Under the pieces are notes generated by a model. That model was not told where the DNA came from. It saw nothing but the letters and a program-made list of their open reading frames with translations, and searched no databases. From UBA3478 sp036782715 (lineage in GTDB: Bacteria; Bacteroidota; Bacteroidia; Flavobacteriales; Flavobacteriaceae): a DNA stretch of 51,114 nt. Of the stretch, positions 32,979 through 41,885 are shown piece after piece. The stretch spans positions 1 to 51,114 of the forward strand of contig DAIPYN010000009.1 of assembly GCA_036782715.1 (NCBI GenBank), read 5' to 3'. Position 1 is the first letter of the stretch. Every line of letters begins with the position of its first letter. The translations under genes were made by a program, and so were the position numbers.

Positions 32979-35756
32979 GGATCTTGTAAAGAGTCGACTG
33001 AGGGTTTCAAAACGCAATGCAAGTACAAACCTTACCTTGCTGAGGTAATCGTCGCTAAATGAGATGTATCCTTTCTGATGGTGCACGGGTAAGTATATTT
33101 CTAAGAAATCGGGTACTAGATTTAATCGAATCCCAGATCCGTGGTAAAATTCTGTATTTTGACCTAGGTCTTTCTGAAGGGCAATTTCAGTGTACATTTC
33201 TACAAAGCGATATAAGTTTATCGCCGTACTCAATGTGATTAAACCTCTATTCGCGAATTCGCGATTTACCATTTCAGAAACAAAAGCTCCCTCGGCTCTA
33301 ACGAGCTGTTGAGAAAACAAACCACTAGATTCAGATCGCCCAATGAGATTGTAGTCGTAGAGATAGTCATTAGGACCATTGACTCCGAAGGAGAAATAAT
33401 CATCATTGGTGTTATTTTTGATAAAAGCCCCTGCGAATAATCGTGCACTAAGTTGAGTGTTATTGGTAAATAATTTTCGATATTCAATAGCTCCAGAAAC
33501 CTTTATAAAATGATTTGAAATTTGTAAATCTGCTAGCGTACTTTGAAAATCAAATAAACTTTGAGTGCTCTGTTGGTGACGAATATTAAGAACCCCATAA
33601 TCAGGATTAGTTAGCGCAGTAGATGCTACAATTTCATCATCATATCTTCTAGACACCGAGCGGTATCTAACCATCCAATTATTTCTATGGCGTTTATTTA
33701 AATCAGGATCTTGCCAACTTAGACGAACAAAAGGGGTTAAGGTCGTGTACAGTGAGTTTCTATTAAAGTGCTTAGATGCACCAAAAACTCCGTAGGAAAT
33801 ACGAGTCCTGTTTCGATCCATCAACCAATGATTTTTTACGACTGAAAAGTTGCCAACGACCGTATTTTCTTTGGAGGAATAAAGAGGAGTAATCTGAAAT
33901 TCGGTGGGTTTCTTCAGTAGACTTTGATTCGAAAAGCTTAAACCGGCAGCAACTCCATCATATAAATTAAAGTCGGCTTGAGGGGTGATAAAAAGATTGT
34001 TGTGAGCAGTACTAGGAAGATCTGAGAAGGGTAGTATTTTGATAGGCTTAGCGAAGAGCTTAGATCTTAGATTTAATACATTATTATTGGTTTTAAACTC
34101 GGGTGATTCAAGATGAGGGTTTACTACATACCGAACACCGGGTTTGTTTTCAAAATTCACGTAGGGTTGCCTCTTTGAATTATAGACCCACTTTTCTTGC
34201 AATATTGAATCACCTTTCATTTGAGCTACTTTAACCGGTAGTGCGTATGATCCATTTTGTGAAACCCTTAAAAAATCAATCTCTGATCGCTGTTGTTCAA
34301 GATGTAACTTGAAATCGACATGATTTCGGTTACTTAATATTCTTCGATCTACAATGGGTGCATTGATCTTAGAGGGTAAGTACCATTTTAGGTCGAACGC
34401 AGAGGCACCCGGATTGAGATATTGACTAAGCTGATAGGATTTGAGGCCAGATCGAATCGCTAATTTGTTTTCATCACTAATACTTAGATCAAATAATTGG
34501 GCAGCACGTATCGGATGTGCAATTTGCCAATTGTAATTGAGTAATTGATCTGACCTAGATAATAACGGTTGGTCTGAGTTTCTATTCTCTATATATCGAT
34601 CAAGCCATTGAAAATGGTGGTTAAAATCGATTTGTCCGATATAATACTTTTTGACAGGCCACCAACTGGCAAATTTTCCACTAAACGAAAGATTTGGGTA
34701 TTGGTAAGAAATATATTCTTGCAGTAAATACTGTGAGAATCCATCAATATAAAATTGCTCTAACTCAGGATTAGAATCAAAATTGAGTTGTAGATACTTA
34801 CGAGCAATAGTCTTTAATAATTTTATTTCTTCAATAAAATTAGCCGGATAGGGTGATAAAAAAGATGGAATATCGTCAATACCTACTAGGGGTCGTTCTT
34901 CATAGTCTTGTTTTAGAATAAGAAGGGGTCTAAAACTAATACCCGCTAAATAATTCTCTAAAAAAGGCAAGATTCGGTCTAAGGTTGCTTCGATGTTATC
35001 AAAATCAGCTAACCAATCGTTGGTTAGGACAATTTCGGGTAGTTGATTGTTAAAACGAGTAGTATTTTTAGTGTAATTAACAACAATTGTAGGAGGAGAG
35101 GCAAGCACCCCTGCAATTTGATTGGTGTCAATGGCAGGCAGATCGCTTTCAATAAAAAGCTTCTTTGTGTCGTTAAACCTGATGTTGTAGGAAACAATTC
35201 CTGATCGTTGATTTCCACGCTGTCTAAAGTGATGTGCTCTTAACCGTTCATCTTCCTTGGGTACGGGGATGATGAATTGATTTTTTAGAATAAATGATTC
35301 TTTGTCTTTTCCATAACCTGTAAACCTGCTATCTGGAAGGTTTAGCGTGTAATCGATGTCTACGGTTAAGGGATCAGTGTTATTCCCAGAAGGAATTTTA
35401 ATGGCTAAAATATCGAATTCAATTCGTGAATAAGGAACTTCTGAATTGTTGATTTTTATGCTTAAACTTTCAGTGCTACCCCGATCTTTTTTTGATGCAA
35501 GATGAAGTCGTCGATCAAAAACCTGTCTAAAGGATTTGGCCAGAGGAGTTACTTTAGAGGAATAGGAATGATTCCAATCATACAAATACAGTGAATCTCT
35601 ATAAACAAAGTACTCAGGGGTTAGTTCTAATTGGCTAGATACTTTAATAGTTTGATTCTCTTGAATATCAAGATCTGCAGTAAAACGCAGAGGCGGTAAT
35701 TCTTGAGCGTAAACCCCACTTATTAAAAGAAGTAATAAATACCTGAATGGAATCAT
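32970..35756 (-). CDS. Secreted M1-peptidase-like protein without zinc motif, with an outer-membrane barrel-like C-terminus
   Basis: A 928-residue protein with a signal peptide (about 1-18, LLISGVYAQ). Residues about 20-220 are beta-rich, like the M1 aminopeptidase N-domain. Residues about 240-500 are helical and look like the catalytic region, but no HExxH exists anywhere; the best matching place reads TIARKYLQLNF, and the second helix FYIDGFSQYLLQEYI has Asp where the zinc Glu is expected. Residues about 560-928 are a run of alternating strands rich in Tyr, Asn and Arg, ending in Phe, as in outer-membrane barrels. Thus a probable pseudo-peptidase anchored in the outer membrane. It lies one base after LOG in the uvrA row. 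The role is unknown. Confidence 0.7.
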   Translation of the reverse strand: MIPFRYLLLLLISGVYAQELPPLRFTADLDIQENQTIKVSSQLELTPEYFVYRDSLYLYDWNHSYSSKVTPLAKSFRQVFDRRLHLASKKDRGSTESLSIKINNSEVPYSRIEFDILAIKIPSGNNTDPLTVDIDYTLNLPDSRFTGYGKDKESFILKNQFIIPVPKEDERLRAHHFRQRGNQRSGIVSYNIRFNDTKKLFIESDLPAIDTNQIAGVLASPPTIVVNYTKNTTRFNNQLPEIVLTNDWLADFDNIEATLDRILPFLENYLAGISFRPLLILKQDYEERPLVGIDDIPSFLSPYPANFIEEIKLLKTIARKYLQLNFDSNPELEQFYIDGFSQYLLQEYISYQYPNLSFSGKFASWWPVKKYYIGQIDFNHHFQWLDRYIENRNSDQPLLSRSDQLLNYNWQIAHPIRAAQLFDLSISDENKLAIRSGLKSYQLSQYLNPGASAFDLKWYLPSKINAPIVDRRILSNRNHVDFKLHLEQQRSEIDFLRVSQNGSYALPVKVAQMKGDSILQEKWVYNSKRQPYVNFENKPGVRYVVNPHLESPEFKTNNNVLNLRSKLFAKPIKILPFSDLPSTAHNNLFITPQADFNLYDGVAAGLSFSNQSLLKKPTEFQITPLYSSKENTVVGNFSVVKNHWLMDRNRTRISYGVFGASKHFNRNSLYTTLTPFVRLSWQDPDLNKRHRNNWMVRYRSVSRRYDDEIVASTALTNPDYGVLNIRHQQSTQSLFDFQSTLADLQISNHFIKVSGAIEYRKLFTNNTQLSARLFAGAFIKNNTNDDYFSFGVNGPNDYLYDYNLIGRSESSGLFSQQLVRAEGAFVSEMVNREFANRGLITLSTAINLYRFVEMYTEIALQKDLGQNTEFYHGSGIRLNLVPDFLEIYLPVHHQKGYISFSDDYLSKVRFVLALRFETLSRLFTRSLF

Positions 35757-35757
35757 T

Positions 35758-36441
35758 TTAAAAATTAGGTCGAAGATCTTTTCCTTTATAGAAACTGGTA
35801 ATTATTTCGACTACCTCATTAGGAGTGTCTACAAGGTGTATAAGATCTAAATCATCAGGACTGATATTTTTCTGACCAAGAAGCTGGTCTTTGATCCAGT
35901 CAATCAAACCTCCCCAAAAGTCTTTTCCAACAAGAACAATTGGGAAACGCTTAATTTTATTCGTTTGAATCAGGGTTACTGCTTCAAAAAGTTCATCTAA
36001 CGTGCCAAACCCTCCAGGCATTACAACGAAACTCTGAGCGTATTTCACAAACATTACTTTGCGAACAAAGAAGTAATCAAAATCAATATTCTTGTCTTCG
36101 TCGATAAATGGGTTTGGATGTTGTTCGAAAGGAAGTTTGATATTGAGACCAACTGAAATTCCTTTGCTATCTTTTGCTCCTTTATTGGCTGCCTCCATAA
36201 TTCCGGGCCCACCACCAGTGATGATTCCAAAGCCTTCATTGGAAAGACGTTCGGCAATGTTTTTTCCTAGCTGATAATATGGATTGTTATCAGGAGTTCT
36301 AGCTGAGCCAAAGATGCTTACGCAAGGTCCTATTTTCGCCATTCGCTCATAGCCTTCGACAAACTCACCCATGATCTTAAAAATTGCCCAAGAATCATTG
36401 GTCTTTATTTGATTCCAGATTTTTTCTTCTTGTCTAGACAT
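35758..36441 (-). CDS. LOG family protein (TIGR00730-type nucleoside 5'-monophosphate phosphoribohydrolase)
   Basis: A 227-residue Rossmann-fold enzyme related to LONELY GUY, which cleaves (cytokinin) nucleotide monophosphates to base and ribose 5-phosphate. The signature motifs are GGGPGIMEAANKGA and PGGFGTLDE (near residues 138-146), with FGSARTPDNNPYYQLG at the N-terminus. In bacteria outside plant hosts the substrate is probably a purine nucleotide, and the role is housekeeping or unknown. It sits 22 bases after uvrA and one base before the M1-like gene, suggesting a shared transcript. Confidence 0.9.
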   Translation of the reverse strand: MSRQEEKIWNQIKTNDSWAIFKIMGEFVEGYERMAKIGPCVSIFGSARTPDNNPYYQLGKNIAERLSNEGFGIITGGGPGIMEAANKGAKDSKGISVGLNIKLPFEQHPNPFIDEDKNIDFDYFFVRKVMFVKYAQSFVVMPGGFGTLDELFEAVTLIQTNKIKRFPIVLVGKDFWGGLIDWIKDQLLGQKNISPDDLDLIHLVDTPNEVVEIITSFYKGKDLRPNF

Positions 36442-36463
36442 TGAATACAGATTGAGTTTGAAT

Positions 36464-39292
36464 TTACTTTAATTCTTGCTTTAAGAATGGTGCAGTCAAG
36501 CTTTTTTTGCTCCTTGCTATCTCTTCGGGTGTTCCAGTCGCAACAATTTCTCCTCCACCTTTACCTCCCTCAGGTCCAATATCAATAATGTAATCCGCTA
36601 TTTTAATGACATCGAGGTTGTGTTCAATAATGAGAACCGAATTTCCTTTGTTGACCAGTCTTTGGAGCACTTCCATAAGTATTCGAACATCTTCAAAGTG
36701 CAGCCCCGTGGTAGGTTCGTCGAGAATATAGAACGTTTTTCCTGTATCTCGCTTCGCAAGTTCGGTGGCTAATTTTACGCGCTGTGCTTCTCCTCCAGAT
36801 AGGGTAGTTGAAGCTTGTCCCAAAGCAATATATCCTAAACCTACGTCATTGAGGGTCTTGAGAATCCGATGAATCTTCGGAACGGCCTCAAAAAATTCAG
36901 TGGCCTCCTCAATAGTCATTTCTAAAACGTCAGAGATGCTTTTCCCCCGATATCTAACTTCAAGAGTTTCTCGATTAAATCGTTTGCCGTAACAGGTCTC
37001 ACAAGGTACATGAACATCTGGTAAGAAATTCATTTCAATAACCTTGAGCCCAGCACCTTGGCAGGTTTCGCAGCGACCACCTTTTACATTAAAACTAAAG
37101 CGTCCAGGTTTATAGCCTCTAATGACGGCTTCGGTTGTTTTTGCAAATAAGCTTCGGATTTCATTAAAAACTCCTGTGTAAGTGGCTGGATTAGAACGTG
37201 GGGTTCTACCTATCGGAGATTGATTTACGTCAATGACTTTATCGCATAATTCGAGACCTTTTATCTTTTTGTAGGGTAGCGGCTCCTTTACTCCATTGAA
37301 ATAAAAGGCATTCATAATGGGGTAGAGGGTTTGGTTGATTAGAGAAGATTTACCGCTCCCAGACACCCCAGATACCACGGTTAAAACTCCTAATGGAATA
37401 TCAATCGATACGTTTTTAAGATTGTGTCCTGTACATCCTTTAAGCAGGATGAAGTCTTTGGGAACTCTTCTTTTTTCGGGTATAATAACTTCACGTTCTC
37501 CTGAGATATAGGAAGCTGTTAGTGTTTTTGCCTTTCGTAATTCATTGGGACTTCCTTGAAAGATGATCTCTCCACCGTGTTTACCAGCTGCAGGCCCAAT
37601 ATCTATGATTTGATCTGACTCGAGCATCATATCTTTATCGTGTTCTACCACTAACACAGAATTACCTAGATCTCTTAATTCAGTGAGCGCCTGAATAAGC
37701 TTCATATTATCTCGCTGGTGAAGACCAATACTTGGCTCATCAAGAATGTATAGCACACCGACGAGCTGCGATCCAATTTGTGTGGCTAACCTTATGCGTT
37801 GGGCTTCACCCCCTGAAAGAGATTTTGAACTTCGATTTAAAGTAAGGTAATCAAGCCCTACGTTCAACATAAAATGTATACGACTGCGAATTTCTTTTAA
37901 TAGATCTTCAGCAATAACCTGTTCTCGTTCTCCTAAGTGTTTTTCTATTGATTCAAAAAAATCAAAGAGTTCGGCCAAGTCGAGTGAGGCTAATTCAGCG
38001 ATTGTTCTGCCTGCAATTTTAAAATAGCTGGCTTCCTTATTTAATCTAGAACCATCACATTGTTCACACGTTTGTTCCTCGAGATACTGGGAAGCCCATC
38101 TTCGAATAGACGTAGAATTTGCAGAATCGTATTGGCCTTGAATAAAGGATCCGATTCCTTCGTAATCAACTTGATAGTTGCGGGTTACACCCAGTGATTT
38201 TGATGGAATATTTATCGTTTCTTTTACTCCATTTATTAGCGCATCGATCGCCTTATCACTCAGATCCTCAATCTTGGTATCGAGGGTAAAGTCGTATAAA
38301 AGTCCGATTTGTTCAATTTGACCGAAAATCCAGTTCTTTTTATAGCTGCCAAGAGGAGCAATGCCTCCCTTTCGGATAGTTAACTTTGGGTCAGGGAAAA
38401 CCTCACGATGTGAAAGCCGTGAAACCACTCCTAGTCCCTTGCACCTCGGACACATGCCTTTAGGTGAATTGAATGAAAAACTATTAGGCTCAGGTGCGTC
38501 TAAGGAGATTCCAGACTCGGGACACATCAGACTTGCGCTGAAGTAGTGCACCTCATTGGTTTCTTTAATATGTATCAAAACAACGTCGTTTCCTTTTTTG
38601 AGACCGAGAGAAACTGATTGTTTGATTCTGGCTAAATCAAGTTGTCCTTGTTGTAACGGAAACCGATCAACAACTAATTCGATATCATGTGTTTTGTAAC
38701 GATCGAGCTTCATTCCAGGAGTAAGTTCGATGATAACCCCATCAATTCGTGCTCTTAAAAAACCTTGTTTCAATAGACTTTCAAAGAGTTCTCTGTAGTG
38801 CCCTTTGCGCGATCGAACGAGCGGAGCCAAAATAGACACCGATTGATTCTCGAAACGCTCCACGATTAAGGCTACAATTTGATCTAGCGTATAACGAACC
38901 ATTGGCAGCCCTGTAACTGGAGAATGTCCAGTTGCTACCCTTGCATACAGTAATCTCAAGAAATCATAAATTTCTGTAATGGTTCCTACTGTGGATCTAG
39001 GAGATCTTGAAGTCGTTTTTTGTTCAATAGCGATAACCGGGGAAAGGCCGTCAATTTTATCCACGTCTGGTCGTTCAAGCCCACCCAAGAATTGCCTAGC
39101 ATATGCCGAAAAAGTCTCGAGATAACGCCTTTGTCCTTCTGCGTATATCGTGTCGAATGCTAGTGAGGATTTACCGCTTCCCGATAGACCTGTTAAAACA
39201 ACTAACTGATCTCGAGGAATATCTAAATCTAAATTTTTTAGATTGTGCGTTCGTGCATTTCTTATCGAAAGCAGCTCTTTTTCATCTTTCAT
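36464..39292 (-). CDS. uvrA: Excinuclease ABC subunit A
   Basis: Damage-sensing ATPase of nucleotide excision repair, working with UvrB. 942 residues, normal length, with two ABC modules: Walker A GLSGSGKS at 35-42 and GVSGSGKS near 645-652; signature motifs SKSLSGGEAQRIRLAT and STTLSGGEAQRVKLAT; and zinc-finger cysteines CPRCKGLG with CEQCDGSR, and CETCQGAG with CETCYGKR. It is the first gene of the row uvrA-LOG-M1-like(-E1). It diverges from the XRE-S24 regulator with 76 bases between starts. A -7-like TAATTTTA lies at 39308-39301 on this strand. Confidence 0.97.
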   Translation of the reverse strand: MKDEKELLSIRNARTHNLKNLDLDIPRDQLVVLTGLSGSGKSSLAFDTIYAEGQRRYLETFSAYARQFLGGLERPDVDKIDGLSPVIAIEQKTTSRSPRSTVGTITEIYDFLRLLYARVATGHSPVTGLPMVRYTLDQIVALIVERFENQSVSILAPLVRSRKGHYRELFESLLKQGFLRARIDGVIIELTPGMKLDRYKTHDIELVVDRFPLQQGQLDLARIKQSVSLGLKKGNDVVLIHIKETNEVHYFSASLMCPESGISLDAPEPNSFSFNSPKGMCPRCKGLGVVSRLSHREVFPDPKLTIRKGGIAPLGSYKKNWIFGQIEQIGLLYDFTLDTKIEDLSDKAIDALINGVKETINIPSKSLGVTRNYQVDYEGIGSFIQGQYDSANSTSIRRWASQYLEEQTCEQCDGSRLNKEASYFKIAGRTIAELASLDLAELFDFFESIEKHLGEREQVIAEDLLKEIRSRIHFMLNVGLDYLTLNRSSKSLSGGEAQRIRLATQIGSQLVGVLYILDEPSIGLHQRDNMKLIQALTELRDLGNSVLVVEHDKDMMLESDQIIDIGPAAGKHGGEIIFQGSPNELRKAKTLTASYISGEREVIIPEKRRVPKDFILLKGCTGHNLKNVSIDIPLGVLTVVSGVSGSGKSSLINQTLYPIMNAFYFNGVKEPLPYKKIKGLELCDKVIDVNQSPIGRTPRSNPATYTGVFNEIRSLFAKTTEAVIRGYKPGRFSFNVKGGRCETCQGAGLKVIEMNFLPDVHVPCETCYGKRFNRETLEVRYRGKSISDVLEMTIEEATEFFEAVPKIHRILKTLNDVGLGYIALGQASTTLSGGEAQRVKLATELAKRDTGKTFYILDEPTTGLHFEDVRILMEVLQRLVNKGNSVLIIEHNLDVIKIADYIIDIGPEGGKGGGEIVATGTPEEIARSKKSLTAPFLKQELK

Positions 39293-39344
39293 AACAGCCG
39301 TAAAATTAGAACAATATAACTTGGATTAATTCCTAGTATTATTC

Positions 39345-39364
39345 GGAAATATTCCCTATAATTG
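39345..39364 (+). promoter_or_regulatory. Operator-like inverted repeat and -7 box of the XRE-S24 regulator gene
   Basis: GGAA-ata-TTCC (39345-39355) lies directly before a -7-like TATAATTG (39357-39364, one mismatch to TAnnTTTG) and the start codon at 39369. An additional ATTCC half-site lies at 39329-39333. A repressor bound here would cover the promoter, which fits self-control by the encoded regulator; this is inferred from position. Confidence 0.45.
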
Positions 39365-39368
39365 AAAT

Positions 39369-40127
39369 ATGAAAGAGAATTATACTCGTTTTGCACACCT
39401 ACGTAAAGAGCTAGGATTTACCCAAACAGCCTTTGGTGAATTTTTAGGATTAAAAGGATCAACGGCAGATATTGAGCGAGGGAAAACCAAAATCCCTGGT
39501 TTCGTAGTTGCCAAGTTGTATCAAGAATATCATGTAAATCCGCTTTGGTTATTTGGATCTAGCGGTGACATGTATATAGCAAATATTCGTGATAAGGCAG
39601 GTGTATTACCAGCAGTGGTAACTTTAAATTCACAGGAAAACGAGAATGTATTATTGGTTAGTCAAAAAGCTGCAGCAGGATACCCACAAAACATTGCAGA
39701 CACTTCATGGTATCAAACCTTACCTGCATTTGATCTTCCGCTCAAAGAGTTTCGAAATGCAACCTACAGAGGTTTTCAAGTTGATGGAGACTCCATGTTA
39801 CCTGCCCTTCAACCGGGTGATTGGGTAATTGCAAAAGCTCTTTCTAGTATCGATGAAGTTCGGCCTTCGAAAATGTATGTGGTTGTTCTAGACGATAGTG
39901 TTTTAGTGAAAAAGGTAGTGCTACCTGAGCGATCGAATGATGTGATACTGGAATCGCTAAACTCTGCTTATCTAGCTTACAAGGTGAAGCCTTTTAGAAT
40001 TAAGGAGATTTGGGAGGTAAGCAGTCGATTAACCTTTCATTTGGATGCTGATAACAATCAGCAATTAATGACTGAGTTAAAACAATCGATGGAACTCCTT
40101 AAACGTCGTCTAGATACTAATAACTAG
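39369..40127 (+). CDS. XRE-type repressor with S24/LexA-like self-cleaving domain
   Basis: A 252-residue regulator. The N-terminal helix-turn-helix (about 5-62; FAHLRKELGFTQTAFGEFLG) is of the Cro/CI type, not the winged LexA type. The C-terminal S24 domain has the whole self-cleavage set: an Ala103-Gly104 bond in KAAAGYP, Ser142 in VDGDSMLPAL, and Lys181 in SVLVKKV, with 38 and 39 residues between them, close to LexA spacing. It may be cleaved upon RecA activation. It diverges from uvrA, so a DNA-damage role is plausible, but no phage genes are near. Its stop overlaps that of GGT by four bases. Confidence 0.88.
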   Translation: MKENYTRFAHLRKELGFTQTAFGEFLGLKGSTADIERGKTKIPGFVVAKLYQEYHVNPLWLFGSSGDMYIANIRDKAGVLPAVVTLNSQENENVLLVSQKAAAGYPQNIADTSWYQTLPAFDLPLKEFRNATYRGFQVDGDSMLPALQPGDWVIAKALSSIDEVRPSKMYVVVLDDSVLVKKVVLPERSNDVILESLNSAYLAYKVKPFRIKEIWEVSSRLTFHLDADNNQQLMTELKQSMELLKRRLDTNN

Positions 40128-41812
40128 TAGCCAGTGGCGGTATCGTCTCCTCGAGAATCAGCTCCTGTCTCAAGTTTTCCATCTTCTTTGATACGAATGG
40201 CATTAACCTTTCCGATAATACGGTTGGTTCTCTCAGAAATAGTGTATCCCATGTGTTTCAAGGAATCAATGACGGTCGCACTAAATCGGTTAGGTTCAAG
40301 AATCAAGCGGTCTGGAACGCCTTGGTGATGAAATCTAGCCGCATCGACCGCTTCTTGCATAGGGGTGTCGTAATAAGCCGTTCTAAGTATAACTTGGGCC
40401 ACTGCGGTGATAATAGTCGACCCCCCCGGTGTTCCCACAACTAAATGTAATTTATTATCCCTTTCCACAATTGTTGGAGTCATACTGCTTAGCATTCGTT
40501 TACCCGGAGCGATAGAATTTGCTTCAGAACCTACTAAACCAAACATGTTAGGAACTCCAGGTTTTGAGCTAAAGTCGTCCATTTCATTATTGTAGAAAAA
40601 ACCAAGTTCTGGATCAAATAATTTTGAGCCGTAACCTCCGTTCAATGTCGTTGTTACCGAAACTGCGTTACCATAGGAGTCGACGATAGAATAGTGTGTA
40701 GTCTCATTCGATTCGATAAATTTTCCGGGATTGATGTCACCGATGGCAACAATAGTGTCCTTTTTAAAATTTGAAATTCTTGATGCTAAATAGGTAGAAT
40801 TCGTTAATTCATCAATGGGTATGGTAACAAAATCAGGATCGCCCAAGTACTCATTTCGGTCTGCGTAAGCTCGTCTAAATGTGGCAGACAATTTATGAAT
40901 GTAAGCAGCTGTATCTGGAGAATCATTCATTAAATCAAGCGATTCGAGCATTCCAAAAATTTGTTTGAGGGTGACACCTCCACTGCTTGGTGGACCCATT
41001 GAAATAATACGGTGCCCTAAAAAGTCAAAGGTGATGGGGTCTCTCCATTTTGCTTGGTAGCTTTTAAAATCTTCGAGAGTGTGAGCCCCTCCGTTACTTT
41101 GTAAAAACAAAACCATTTTCTCAGCAAGACTTCCTTCGTAAAAAGCTTGTTCTCCTTCTTTTTGAATCGTTTCTAAGGTATTTGCAAGTGCATCGAATAC
41201 AATAGTGTCACCGGCCTTTTTCTGGTGAAAGAGTGATAAAGGCTTTTGGTTAACTGCCGTAAAAATACTATCGTAATAGGTAAATGATTGAGCTTGTCTT
41301 TCGGTAACAATGATTCCATTTCTGGCTAGATTAATTGCTGGTTGAATTAATTCTTCTATTGGCAGTGTTCCAAATCTCTTGTGAACTTCGAAAAGCCCTG
41401 AAACAGTACCCGGAATTCCTACTGCAGTCGCACCAAGCGTGCTTTTACCACGGATTACATTGCCCTCTTCGTCTAAATAATAATCCTTGTGGGTTGCAGA
41501 AGGAGCCATTTCTCTATAGTCGATGCTCCCGATTTCACCATCGTTCATACGATACACCATAAAGCCACCTCCTGAAATATTTCCAGCGAATGGATAAGAC
41601 ACCGCCAGAGCTAACTCAGTTGCCACCATGGCATCAAAAGCGTTTCCGCCTTTTTTTAAGATTGCCGTCCCGATATCAGAGGCCTCCTTTCTCGCGCTAA
41701 CTACCGCAGCGTGATCATAAATTTCTAATTCTTGAGTCGGCTTAGAAGGCGTTGAATGATTGGAGCAAGAAATTACACTTATCGCTAGAAGTAAGTAGAA
41801 ATAGTTTTTCAC
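40124..41812 (-). CDS. ggt: Gamma-glutamyltransferase, lipoprotein form, GTG start
   Basis: Hydrolyses or transfers the gamma-glutamyl group of glutathione and related compounds in the periplasm or at the surface. The 562-residue precursor should self-cleave before Thr372 (ETTHYSIVD), giving large and small subunits. Other motifs: GGNAFDAMVATELALAVSYP, NISGGGFMVYR, MGPPSSGGVTL, and MSSMTPTIVE-like substrate loop SSMTPTIVERDN. GTG 41812 gives a short signal with lipobox VISC at Cys16. A TTG at 41875 would extend it by 21 residues without a proper signal. The gene diverges from glmM. Confidence 0.9.
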   Translation of the reverse strand: MKNYFYLLLAISVISCSNHSTPSKPTQELEIYDHAAVVSARKEASDIGTAILKKGGNAFDAMVATELALAVSYPFAGNISGGGFMVYRMNDGEIGSIDYREMAPSATHKDYYLDEEGNVIRGKSTLGATAVGIPGTVSGLFEVHKRFGTLPIEELIQPAINLARNGIIVTERQAQSFTYYDSIFTAVNQKPLSLFHQKKAGDTIVFDALANTLETIQKEGEQAFYEGSLAEKMVLFLQSNGGAHTLEDFKSYQAKWRDPITFDFLGHRIISMGPPSSGGVTLKQIFGMLESLDLMNDSPDTAAYIHKLSATFRRAYADRNEYLGDPDFVTIPIDELTNSTYLASRISNFKKDTIVAIGDINPGKFIESNETTHYSIVDSYGNAVSVTTTLNGGYGSKLFDPELGFFYNNEMDDFSSKPGVPNMFGLVGSEANSIAPGKRMLSSMTPTIVERDNKLHLVVGTPGGSTIITAVAQVILRTAYYDTPMQEAVDAARFHHQGVPDRLILEPNRFSATVIDSLKHMGYTISERTNRIIGKVNAIRIKEDGKLETGADSRGDDTATGY

Positions 41813-41830
41813 CTTGAAGTCATTTAAGAA

Positions 41831-41865
41831 TTGGGAAGTTAAGATAAATGTCTTTGATATCTTTG
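41831..41865 (+). promoter_or_regulatory. Promoter of glmM
   Basis: TTG at 41831-41833, 24 bases, then a perfect -7 box TATCTTTG at 41858-41865 followed by CA, 20 bases before ATG 41886. It lies opposite the start region of GGT. Confidence 0.62.
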
Positions 41866-41885
41866 CAAACAACAAACCTTAAGAC

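Noticed and set aside
39369..40127. XRE-S24 regulator as a prophage repressor
   Set aside because: No integrase, structural phage gene or attachment repeat is nearby; all neighbours are core genes.
40134..40595. Plus-strand frames opposite the gamma-glutamyltransferase gene
   Set aside because: Short overlapping frames with no family and no promoter, opposite strongly conserved coding sequence.
41813..41875. TTG-initiated extension of gamma-glutamyltransferase
   Set aside because: It puts 21 residues before a complete lipoprotein signal and overlaps the glmM promoter.
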